From positions 10,286,855 to 10,350,854 of the forward strand of contig OZ020491.1 of assembly GCA_963971405.1 (NCBI GenBank): DNA of 64,000 bases. The letters are read 5' to 3'. Below the pieces are notes generated by a model. The model did no database searches and had not been told where the DNA came from. It worked only from the letters and a program-made list of their open reading frames with translations. This document shows positions 43,675 to 54,400 of this stretch, piece after piece. Both the position numbers and the translations under genes were made by a program. The first letter of the stretch is position 1, and each line of letters starts with the position of its first letter. This DNA is from Psococerastis gibbosa (Eukaryota; Arthropoda; Insecta; Psocodea; Psocidae).

Positions 43675-43933
43675 AAGGCGGCTATTCCACGGGCCGATTT
43701 GCTTCACTAATTTGCTTCACTAATTCACTTGTGTTTTGAGATTTTTTGTTTGTTTTGCTTTAAGGAGACTAATATGTAGATACTTAACTTATCTATTATA
43801 AATTAAGTTTTAATATGGTAGCAGACATCATTAATAAGTATCTACGTTATAGTCTCCTTAAAACAAAACAAACAAAAAATCTCAAAACACAAGTGAATTA
43901 GTGAAGCAAATTAGCCGGTGGAATTGGCACCAA
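43675..43933. mobile_element. palindromic MITE related to family 1
   Basis: Ends AAAGGCGGCTATTCCACGGG / CCGGTGGAATTGGCACC resemble family 1 ends. The arms (TGTTTTGAGATTTTTTGTTTG and complement) are different. The tip holds ATGGTAGCAGACATCATTAA, as in family 1, and a module shared with 17490-17632. Confidence 0.7.
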
Positions 43934-44178
43934 AAGCTTTGTATTAGAGCGTTTTATCCTCCAAAAAACGATTATATCTTTTTTTTTTAAAATAAAAAAC
44001 CCGCCGTATTTTTCATATTCACAAGAACAATAGTATTGTAGCCCTTATTACTGTAAACAAATCCCACTTCATCACAAATCCCTTCCATAGTTAACTTTTT
44101 TATAAATGCTTTCTTACGCCAGGTAAGTTTTAGTTGTTACATAGATTAACAACACCATACAGGTTTTTTTATTTTTAT

Positions 44179-44520
44179 TTTTATTTATTTTTTAGTTGTA
44201 GCTTGCGCAGTATGGTAGGATACCGCTCGCCACTGGAGTTTTCCTGAACAAATTCCCAGCCAAGCTCTCCCAATTTTTTTTTTTGGTTTCGGTCCATCAC
44301 TAGCTTCTGGGCATGACGGCGACCGTTTTTCCTGGAATGATATTTGGTAAATGTTGACACCGGGCTGGAAGGTCGCGACATTGACCGCCTCGGAGGTAGA
44401 AGTGGACCGCGCCGAATCATGCGAAACGGTACCGCAAATTCTTCAGCACCTTCACCGTGATGGTACTCGTGGTGCCAACTAGCCCCCCCGGCACTCTGGT
44501 CCTACTATCACTACTTTCCA
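44179..44520 (-). pseudogene. unidentified open frame with A-rich tail, possible retrocopy
   Basis: Minus-strand frame open from about 44480 to the stop at 44181: ...WHHEYHHGEGAEEFAVPFRM, then RGPLLPPRRSMSRPSSP, QKKKLGELGWEFVQENSSGE and RYPTILRKLQLKNK. After the stop comes a (TAAAA)n tract. Balanced composition suggests a true protein, but the family is not recognised and no clear splice acceptor or start is seen. Confidence 0.3.
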
Positions 44521-44899
44521 AGTTCTATGGTAAAAAAAAAGAGAATTAGAGACGGAGGAAGTAGCCGCCTGGAGCAAAGTTGGGCAAATCTCACCGTAGT
44601 TAAGATTTAAGAAAAAAAAATCAGTACAGGAGTTGAGGGCGTTAGGGGGGGGGGGCGGTCCCCGGGAAAATTAATATGGATCAATACAAGTTGGTTTAAT
44701 ATTTCAAATGGATAGGTTTTTATTAATTCTAGTTACATTAAAGGATTGAAAGAGCATATACAGTAAGTCTGTTTTTTTATTTTCTCACTTGGTGTGAACT
44801 TAAAGCCATTTCTATATGCTGGAGGTTATTGCAATTAACGCACCCAAATGTAAATAAATAAATAAATCCCTTATTCCCGGCCCGTTACTCCCGATATTA

Positions 44900-45180
44900 C
44901 GATATTCGTCGGGTGGTAGATCTTTTCCTGTTTGGGTCTGATTGCTTTTTTATTGGGTGTATTTTCATGTATAGGTTTGTTCGTTTACCTGCAGGGTACA
45001 CTATATATATGTTGCATGCAGGTTCCCCTAAATGAAGTGGCTTTGGTGTTCTTTCATCGGGTGGTAGTTCGTTTTCTGTTTCGTTCTGAGTGTTTTTTTT
45101 ATCAGGTGTATGTTCAAGTAATTTTTATATACCTGTAGGCTATTCTAAATTTGTTGCATGCAAGTGCCCCTATATGAAGA
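44900..45180 (+). repeat. diverged tandem pair, ~145 bp
   Basis: TCGGGTGGTAGATCTTTTCC / TCGGGTGGTAGTTCGTTTTC, then TTTTTTATTGGGTGTAT / TTTTTTATCAGGTGTAT and TTGCATGCAGGTTCCCCTA / TTGCATGCAAGTGCCCCTA. Confidence 0.6.
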
Positions 45181-45647
45181 AGCTCTGGTGGCTGTATGGA
45201 TAATGGTGAGCACATTGTTAAGTGTCGTTGCCCCGTAGTTCGACCTTGCGATCATGATTTCCTAGTTTTATACCGATCCTCAGGTACGCTTTAGGTCTTC
45301 GCAGGTGCATGCTATCTATCCATTAGCCGCATTTCTTCGGGTTATTCGCCATAAAAACGGCCTTCCTGTACGATGTCTGGTGTTATGTATTTTTTTTTTC
45401 AATCTTCTTTTCATTAGTGCCGTTACCTTTTCTCACTCTGGGGTGTGTCTTTGTTTCCTTGAAATCTATTTTCGAAAAGGTATTGTACCAGGGATCCGAT
45501 CCTCGGGGGTTGAGGACGCTTCGCTTATCATAGGTTTAGGTAGCATTTTCTCGTGAAAACAAAGATGGCGGCCGTTGCAAGCGCAATAAAGCTTGGTTCT
45601 TACGATCCTCACACTGGTTGCCTAATAATTGTTTCTTTTTGTTTTCC

Positions 45648-45935
45648 CAATGCCTACTTTCAGCATTCCTGCTTTAAGCAACCCTGTCAACATGGCGGGG
45701 GGAGTGAGTCTGATTATTAACTTGAGGCACCCTAGGAGTTTCACCTCAGGGAGAAAGGGAGTTGACTGACATACATCCTGATTATAGTGGATTACGAACC
45801 ACTTGGGGAACACAGTAAAGTCACATGATTCATTCGGAGGTGACCAGGACTCAACAAACACTGACACTAGCTTACAGTCTCAGCGCGTTATCATGTCCTC
45901 CTGCTAACGCTGTGCACACTACCATGTTTTCTGCA
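45648..45935 (-). repeat. R4 copy
   Basis: Complement of the 19918 copy: TTTCAGCATTCCTGCTTTAA, GCAACCCTGTCAACATGGCG, GGAGGTGACCAGGACTC and CTCAGCGCGTTATC. Confidence 0.65.
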
Positions 45936-46012
45936 GTTTTGAACAGGCTCTGTTTTGGTGTAGTCAACTTTGCATAGCCGTTAACTGTTGTTTAAACATT
46001 GTATATACTACC

Positions 46013-46126
46013 CGACCACGATAGGATGACATTTGGAACACTTATAAAAAAGTCGCATAAAATCGGTGTTCTCGTTATGTAGGTTTTTGAATGAGCAAAG
46101 TGTTCCAAATGTCATCCTAAAGTGGT
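46013..46126. repeat. short foldback element
   Basis: GACCACGATAGGATGACATT TGGAACACTT pairs with AAGTGTTCCAAATGTCATCC TAAAGTGGTCG around a 50-bp loop. Confidence 0.75.
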
Positions 46127-46399
46127 CGCGTAGTAAGTACTGTATCTCAGCTGTTGATAGGTACGCCATGGCTTACACATTTGAACATTACATTGATTTA
46201 GGTTGAAGAGGCAGCCCCATTTGGTCATTATTATCCGAAAAAGGAGTGAAATCCTTGATTTTTTCTTATTAAAAAAAGTTATGTCGGTACCTATCTTAGA
46301 CGTCTGACGCATTGAAGGACTCTGGATTGGTCCTACATGGGCTGTAGCGCCACGGAGCAATGCAATTCTGACTCCTGAACTTGGTCAAACCATGCTTAC

Positions 46400-46785
46400 G
46401 CCTGTTTTTCATTAAATGCTTCTTCTATCGAAGTAGGCGATCATTATGGCGATTTGGACCTTGGAGACTCCTGATCTGAAAAGGGAATTAGTGCTCTTGC
46501 CACTGCCTCAGGTATTTCAACCAGGATGCTCTTCTTCTGCCGGGAGCCCTCTGCCCTTCTTTCTTCCCTGGGATTAATACATGTGATACTTTTAGTTCCT
46601 CATAACATGGCCGAAGTATGTTAGTTTCCGTTTCTTAACCGTAAGCAGCTTCTGTATCCATTCGCCTCAAGACCTCAGCATTAGGGGCACTGTCTCTCCA
46701 GGATATGCCGAGCATTCGTTTGTATTTCAAATGCACTGATTCTGTTCTCCATAGCTAGTAAACCAGAAAATTTCTGATACAGTTC
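46400..46785 (-). pseudogene. LINE ORF2 C-terminal pseudogene
   Basis: Minus-strand pieces in different frames: KRMLGISWRDSAPNAEVLRR, then an FGHV-like segment (46620) and GRRRASWLKYLRQW, ending MIAYFDRR. The order matches LINE C-termini with RMLRISW...EVLRRM...YFGH...GRRRxSWLKxLR. Several stops. Same family end as 24000-24245. Confidence 0.65.
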
Positions 46786-47857
46786 CACTAGGGTGTTCCT
46801 TATAAGAGTCGCAATTTAGTGCATAGTAGTGTATGCACGAGGAAGGCCCATTTTTGGGGAGCACCCGCGGTAAGCTAAGTATGGGTGGCGTATAATTAAT
46901 GGACCATCTTCGGCCAAATTCGTAGCGGTCCGTCTCATTAACATTCTATGCATGGCACGTTCTCAACTCCAATAGCTCGAATTTGTCACACAATAAAGCG
47001 TCAATTTCAACACACTTCTATGGTCAATTTTTAATTTTGGCATTAGAATTTGAAACTAGTTTTGTAAAGATTATCCTTATTTGTTATTGAAGGGCTTCAT
47101 TGGCCCATTGAGTCTTAGTTAAATAAAATAAGCAAAAATAACTTAGTCAAGTAGTACAATAAAAACTTTTAAAAATTAGTGACCATGTTGTTTTGCTTAG
47201 TTAAGTAGTAGTAAGTAGTTTACTATAACGATGGATTACAATGTGAATGTGGAAAATAATACTGAAACCATTGCCCTTGTTTCTCACTTATACTGACGGA
47301 ACTGTTGATTCGAAAAGAACTGCCAACAACAGTTTTTTCTGAACTTGTGAACTGATGACCTGTTAACTGAAGTGACTAGGGTAGGGGCACTCGGGGCAAA
47401 AGGTTTTTCAAAAGTCAATACATGTTGTATTTAGGCCAGCTGATAAAATTATTTTCTTGGGACTTTCGGAGTTTTGTTCTCGTTCATCCAAAAAGGGTTT
47501 AAGAAAAAAAGACCTAATTTGATTAAAGCCTATCTGTTTTTTTTTTTAAAGTCTAGTGAAATAATAATAATACCGGTACAGTGATTACCATTAGGGCCTA
47601 GAGCCATCCCTTACACCTAACTGTACATATCAAGGATAGTTTAATTGAAATATTTGTACCTATATAATAAACTACATTCATACCAAACATAAGCCATACC
47701 TTCTATTCATAAAGGCACTCCCATTAATTCAAATTTGCTATCATTCACATTTATTTCCTCACACATTCACATGCAGCCTTGCCTTGATCAACCGGTGACA
47801 GTGGTTTGCTGTCGTGAAATAATTAATGCAAATCTCACCTAATTCTGAACTTTGTGA

Positions 47858-48215
47858 TTAGGCGCCCATTCCATTGACCGGCTAGGGCTATTTCCAAAAA
47901 CAGTGACGTGGTAGCAGACATTCAAGACTTAGGTTGCGTTTCCACCGCTCTCGCATTGCAGAATGCAAATGACATTGACGGAAATTAGAATTTTTCTTTT
48001 TATTAAATCTATTAAAATGTTTGTACTTAACATATCCCATGACGCCATTTTTTAATTTTAGATTGTTTGTTTGTGATTTTACTGTATGATCATTGATCAA
48101 TTTTAACTATGGCATAGAGGAAAATAAACATTTCCGTCAATTCTGCAATGCGAGGTCGGTGGAAACGCCACCTAAGTCTTGAATGTCTGCTACCACGTCA
48201 CCGTTTTGCACCTTA
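47858..48215. mobile_element. nested double-palindrome MITE, family 1, right arm shortened
   Basis: Outer start TTAGGCGCCCATTCCATTGA; inner 47929-48175. After GTCTTGAATGTCTGCTACCA CGTCACCGTTTT the outer right arm jumps to GCACCTTA, a deletion of about 30 bp. Nested order as at 30332. Confidence 0.8.
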
Positions 48216-48712
48216 CTAAATCTTGTAATTCCTGCGAGTAATACAGGTTATTGAATCACGCTGGTCAAAGAACACGTCTTTTCTTATTCAATTTCAAAGT
48301 GTGTATTGAATAGTCACAAAAAATATTTTTGCCTATAAAAGTAGGAAAACTATGCTAAAACTAAAAGCTACGCACATTTAAACAAGAATGATGAAAATAC
48401 AGAATGAACACTTATCAATAAAAAAACCTACGGTTTATAACATTGGTGATGGAGATAAATTTGTCATGTCTAATATTACTTTGTATTTTGAAAATGTTTA
48501 TGAAATAATCAATGCCAAAGTTCAATGTTAATCTCTATCACCAAAACACAAAACTTAAATTGAGGAACCCTGTTATTTATTAAAAAATGAAACAGTCTTT
48601 GAATTGGTGCCTTCATTTGTAATATTGCAATTGATGTAAATGTTGTTGTTGAATTTGAATATCAAGTTTTGAAATTAATGTTACTAACGGTGTATTTTAA
48701 GGGTCATTCTTA

Positions 48713-49087
48713 TTAGGCGCCCATTCCATTGACCGGCTAGGGCTATTTCCAAAAACGGTGACGTGGTAGCAGATGGCGTTTCCATCGATCTCGCATTGCA
48801 GAATGCAAATGACATTGATGGAAATTAGAATTTTTCTTTTTATAGAAATCTATTAAAATGTTTGTACTTAACATATCCCATGACGCCATTTTTTAATTTT
48901 AGTTTGTTTGTTTGTGATTTTACTGTATGATCATTGATCAATTTTAACTATGGCATAGAGGAAAATAAACATTGCCGTCAATTCTGCAATGCGAGGTCGG
49001 TGGAAACGCCACCTAAGTCTTGAATGTCTGCTACCACGTCACCGTTTTTGGAAATAGCCCTAGCCGGTCAATGGAATGAGCACCTAA
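48713..49087. mobile_element. nested double-palindrome MITE, family 1, tip deletion
   Basis: Outer ends TTAGGCGCCCATTCCATTGA / TCAATGGAATGAGCACCTAA. The left junction lacks about 17 bp (GTAGCAGA joins TGGCGTTTCC), while the right junction keeps CCACCTAAGTCTTGAATGTC. Only about 500 bp from the copy above. Confidence 0.82.
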
Positions 49088-49852
49088 CATACAATAGCTT
49101 TCTGCATTCACAGACAAAATTTAGGTTTCAGTACATCTACTTAGAAATAATTAAGGCACGTAATAAGCACTAATTTGGGAGCAATCACATTTTCAATACT
49201 GCTACTAGAACTGTTATAATACAAATTCAGACGAAATTGAAAACATTGTTTAGGTACGATTGTTATGCCTGAATATTTTCTCAGAACAAACGGGATCGTC
49301 ATTAGGACAATATATCATTTATACATTGCATTAGCGTAGTTAACCATAAAGTTCGTTGTATTATAAAACTGACAATTTTAATAAAATTATGAAAAAACTT
49401 CAGAGTACTTCAGTGTGTTTTTTGAATAATTTATTTTATAATCAGTCAAGTGAAATCTGAGGGACTTCAATTTAATTTAAGGCTGCTTCAATGCTTTGTA
49501 TTTGTTTATTGTTTTTCATGAAGTTCAGTAAATATGAACATCGCTTAATAATAATTAATAATTCATTTCGAATTCGAAAACTAAAATGAATACGAAACAA
49601 AAAAAAAAAAACGAATACTCAAAGGAAAGAAAATAAGAACAAACGGGGAAATCTGAGGAATTTTAAATTAGGTGTAGGCTGCGTTATTGCTTGGGATTTT
49701 AAATATTCATGAGATTCAACAAAAATGAAACACGACATTTGAATTCATTCGAAAAGCATAAATACTACGAATTCTAAAAATTATGAGAATGATAACAAAT
49801 TAATGTATTCTATGCTAATCATACGTTTTACTATCAGTCAGTGAAGCCGGCC

Positions 49853-50070
49853 GCCTTACCAAGTTGAATCCAGCGGACCAGAGCAGGTTCAAAGATGCAG
49901 ATAACTTGGTAGTGTGCACAGTGCCGGTAGGGAAACATGGTAGGACTTGTCCTGGTCACCTCCGAACTAATCGTGTGACTTCACAGTGTTTCCCAAGCGG
50001 TTCGGAATCCACAATAATCAGGAGGTCCACTGGAGTCCTATGGGCCCACACCGTGGCCTGGGACTGTGTC
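49853..50070 (+). repeat. R4 copy
   Basis: GCCTTACCAAGTTGAATCCA, TGTCCTGGTCACCTCCGAAC and GCGGTTCGGAATCCAC as in the 19918 copy; the right part diverges. Confidence 0.65.
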
Positions 50071-50817
50071 CAACCATACTACTACTATCAGTCAGTGAAC
50101 AAATAATGATCGCAAAAAAAATGGGCTGGATAGATTAGCCTATTCTCTGAGAGGCTTGCAATATGTTAAACCAATAAAAGATAATTTGTAAATTTCGGAG
50201 TATAATACATATATTTAGAATCACAAAAGGAGGGGAAGCGACCATATGGTAACGTCAGTAATAATACTAGGGTAGCAGCAATACAATAGTATAAATTACA
50301 ATATATGGGCCCATTGAAAGCGCAATCCTATTTTGCAGGAAATATCAATCGTAAAGCGTAAATGAGATGTCATAAAGTAGATGAAATTTTCCTTTACAGT
50401 TTGATATAATATATGGCAGTTACCCATTGGTCGCAGTTTTGGAACTCCTTCAAAATGTCATCCTCAGTGTCCGTTATTTTTTACAAAACAAGTAATAAAT
50501 AATATAATAATAATAAAATAACTGTGGCCGATCGGTATATATGATGGCCACATAGTTTGCATGAAAATGTGGAGGAACCTTTCTTCTAAGTAATAAGACA
50601 TCTATAATAGATCTACTATTACAATGACGATGTTTCTTGTGATTTTTTCACCCATAAGGTTTTTCCCCCTCCGGTGGCCTAAATCTTAAGCTTATGTTAC
50701 AACTGTTTATGATCTATAGTAAAACTGCGCCGAGTTGAGCCAAACGTCACAGCTGAGGAATCACGGTAAATTGGCTGAGACATACTGTGCAAGCGTTACG
50801 CGATCAACAGTCATCTT

Positions 50818-51110
50818 ACAACTTGCTACATTCTCTGGCGATGCTTCGGAGGGCATGTAAAGCAGGCCCGGGCCTTCCTAGTTGAGTGTAAAAGATTGTA
50901 AGGGACTCGTATCTGTACTTGGTTAAGTCATGTTTTTGCCTGTTTCATTGCGTCAAAGCTTGTCTCAACTTGTACATTATCGCTTGTAGCCGGTGTAGGT
51001 TGACATCGAGAACGTATACCAGTTTGCCAATGGCCAGAAATTCAACGATGCAAATAATGTCTGAAATCCATCGGGTCGTCGGCATTGGACAAGGGCCACG
51101 ATAAGTAGGC
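50818..51110 (+). repeat. SINE body fragment joined to ~220-bp repeat, copy 2
   Basis: 50818-50895 is a SINE body and tail start (TGCTTCGGAGGGCATGTAAA, AGTTGAGTGTAAAAGA). 50905-51110 is the repeat seen inverted at 29285-29512. The unit ends 32 bp before the MADF-BESS stop codon and so probably lies in its 3' UTR or just past it. Confidence 0.6.
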
Positions 51111-51142
51111 CTGGGTCCATAAAAAGTCCTTAAAATAAATAC

Positions 51143-51454
51143 TTATGTTTCGCTTCGGTGGAAGCCCCTCTTCTGAGGCTCCAAAACCCACGGCTTCAGA
51201 CCAATCAGTTCCAGTTCTTGTGCGAGCTGATGTACCTTATTCCGGCACTGGTGCCTCAACGCTGGTTCATCAATTGTCCGCAGCGCTATCAGAATCCTAG
51301 CGGCAGCAGCCTCGTCCGAGTCGACGATGGCAGCCGCCCAGTGATTGCTGTCGCCGCTGTTGTGCGTTTCTAGACGCATTTTTTGCCGCACCGGATACTC
51401 CCCATCTACGGAATTGTTTGAGCTGTTTACGGGACTTTGAGGTTCCAAGAGTAC
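51143..51454 (-). CDS. MADF-BESS gene exon 4 (BESS motif, stop)
   Basis: Acceptor AATTTTTCAG at 51455, stop TAA at 51143. VLLEPQSPVNSSNNS..., SNHWAAAIVDSDEAAAARIL begins the BESS-like helix pair; the end is basic (EPQKRGFHRSET). The open frame upstream of 51454 (MHCLGFHAARQ...) is intron. Confidence 0.85.
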   Translation of the reverse strand, partial: VLLEPQSPVNSSNNSVDGEYPVRQKMRLETHNSGDSNHWAAAIVDSDEAAAARILIALRTIDEPALRHQCRNKVHQLAQELELIGLKPWVLEPQKRGFHRSET

Positions 51455-54400
51455 CTGAAAAATTAGTTTTTCTGTGTTAAAAATAATAGTTGGTGGATTG
51501 GGGTCCAGTTTTAGTTGTCTAGCAGCATGGAAACCTAAGCAGTGCATTTCTACACGCCTTGTGTGGCCTGTGTCTTTGGTTAGCTAATGCTGGAAACCTT
51601 ACTCTCCCTGACAAAGAAAAAAAATGCGACTGCCGGGCATGTTGCTGACTAAAGATAGACGGTCTGGAACCGAAGACCTAGGTAAACCCCGATGCGCAGC
51701 TTGTGGAACTGTATAGTGTTGTGACACCTTTTAATCAAGGAAATTTTCATGCGTCACTTCGATGCTACCAATATTTTGAGTTGTCCACTTTGCTTCTGTA
51801 GGGTCTAATGTTTTCATTGCATGACTCATTACTTAGACTGACTGACAGACACGCGGTGTTAATTGACTGTACTTACTTCTGGGTACGCGATCGGGTTAAG
51901 AGGTGAGTCAGAGCGGGTATCTTCGTCCTCCGGGGACTCGGCGTATTGTGAAGGCATTACTGACAAACTGTCGTTGAGAAGTCCGGGCGAGTCGTACCTG
52001 TATATTTTGGATTTACTGCTCCTGCAACAATAGGAAATTTGGACATGATTCCTCGGTGTACTGGTGGAAAATTGGAATTAGAAAGAAGCAAGTCGTCAAG
52101 AGTGTGTAAGCATAAAGAAGTTGTAGTACCCTCTGCGCTCTCTTCCTATTTTACCTAAGATTTAAACCCGTTACACGCGGACGGTCGCAATTCTGTTGAC
52201 GTCTTTTCCATTGTAGGGCTTGGTGAATGGTTAGTGGCAACCCACCGAGTTTACTTCAGAAGATTTCTGCAATCTGGCTTGTCTAGGGGAAAAACTTGCG
52301 CTTTCATACGGTCGGCTTCACGCCAGCTTCCAAAATCGTCAAGAAATCTTCTGCTAGCCCTATGGCTACAATCGAAAAGACGTCGGTAAATCGCGACTGC
52401 GAGAATCGTCTGTATCTTCCCTAATACGGCAGATGAAGTGAACGAGGCTAACTGTCAATTAAAAAATTACTGTACCATTGTTGTTAATTGGTTCCCACAA
52501 CTTGGTATTTGAAAGTTAGCCTAACATACACTTTTTTCTATTCTTCGTAGAAGTACTCTCAAGTGCTAGATGTTTGGTCTCATTATCCTCTAAAGGCGGG
52601 TGCGGATCCAGCCCATTTTTTTTGGGGGGGGGGGAGTAGTTGGGGGCCAAAATATAAGACACATTATGTAGTTTCGATGATATATAATATATGTAATAAA
52701 TAAATTAACATACAATAGCTTTCCTAAATTTTTAGCTGCCCCCAATGCCAGCATCCCTGTCTGTATCCGTCTATGTCTGAAGGTGGGGTAGTTGAGTAGG
52801 CTGAGTGCTCCCTTTAGATCTATGGATGAATCATGTTCTACTGGAATTTTAAGGGTCCCCCGTATTTAAGTGCACCTTTCCAAATATTCAGAATAGCAGC
52901 TGCCGTAATACTGGTGATACACATAGTACCAGTGCTGGGTTGTTTCTGCGTCAAGGAGCCATGTATTGGGCGTGTTTGAGCGATAGAGTGAATAGAGCTT
53001 CAGTACGCTTTCCCATTGGTTAAGACATCTATATAATATAGGATCTATTGGCATATTAGTAAAGGATGATGACGATGGGACCCACTCCCGAAGCTTTGCC
53101 ATCTTCCCCTGACAACGGGCTCCACCCTAACTGTTCGATGACTAATGAGGCCCCTGCCTCGAGTGACTATAAAAGGCAATTTAACCCTTTGTTAAATCTA
53201 TATATGGTTTCGGGGGGGGGGGGCATTGTGCCATTAGTGAGATACTTACTGTCTGGGCTGTATGTGCGCATCTAGCCAGTTCATATGTTCCATAAGCCAC
53301 CAGGAAGAAGGCCCAAGAGGTATTACTTTTCGTTTTTCTGCCGTGAATCGCTCCCGAAGAACTGTCCATCTTTTCATAACTGCTCCAACAGGTACTAAAA
53401 ATAAATTAATACCATTTGTCAGTTAATTCCATGAATTGGAAGGTCGAAGTTCAACATAATGGGAAACAATTCTCCGCTGGGCGTAGCCTCACCCAAGCTA
53501 AACGGTAACATTACTGATATTTAACATAGGGTTAGTTGGACTTACATTGCCTGCTGTGTTAATAGTCATTAGAGGCAGGGGCTTCACAGCCATTGAACAT
53601 TTAAGGTGCAAAGGCGTGACAATCGACGTAAATAAATCTTTTATATTTCCCTCATTTGTGACTCTAGCTACAATCCCTTTTCTCTTGTTTCTGTGTGTTT
53701 TTTTTTTCTTACGGACGTCGTGGTTTGATTTCCATTGGATTTCGCGAGTGATACAAAAATTGTGTTTTAACTGCGTTAGAAACTGTCATTTTCATTGAAA
53801 TGCCGCATTCCTCGGAGCAGATGGCAGCATTGCATAATTAGAATAGCTAATAAAAATATGCGAGCCATCAATTAGACAACGGGGGCCTGAACCCGTTTGG
53901 GACAACATTTTTAAAGGCGATTAAGTTACGCATCCTATAAGAAGTGATTTAAAACTTGCACGCTTTTACGTGGGTATGGTGATATCCAGTAATAAAATGT
54001 GTTCTGTTATAATGGTGGACACCACGCACTCGATGGGTGAGACATGCAAAATACAACGATAAACTTGTCTACATGGACTTCGCTGCACTCGTGTCTAGTC
54101 TCTATATGCAGAATAGGGTTTTATTATTGTTAATATTGGAATTCCTTGCCAGAAGAAACGACGACAGAGAATAATTTGGGGGGGATTTAGGACAGACTGC
54201 CGTCAGTTTCTGGGGAGTGAAGTGTGAGAGTGAATGAATGAGTGCCTGATTTGTTGCTCTTTTCTTTTGTTGATTTTTTTTTCTGTGGGAAAAAATTGTA
54301 TTTGTAAACCAAAATAGGTTAGCCGTTACAGTAGCCTTCCGGGGCTAAAGCTCGGCGCATATTGAACCCAGCCCACACGCAGCACACACTCAACCCATGC

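Larger units (their letters stand above)
31227..51142. other. 20-kb stretch without a recognised gene
   Basis: No open frame here extends the SMG6 or MADF-BESS genes or resembles a cellular gene family. The content is MITEs, SINEs, LINE ends, R1 and R4 copies and tandem arrays listed separately. Long parts (33150-33990, 39160-39990, 40070-40900, 47000-47850, 49100-49850) show only AT-rich unique-looking DNA. It may be SMG6 intron, intergenic DNA or both. Confidence 0.6.
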
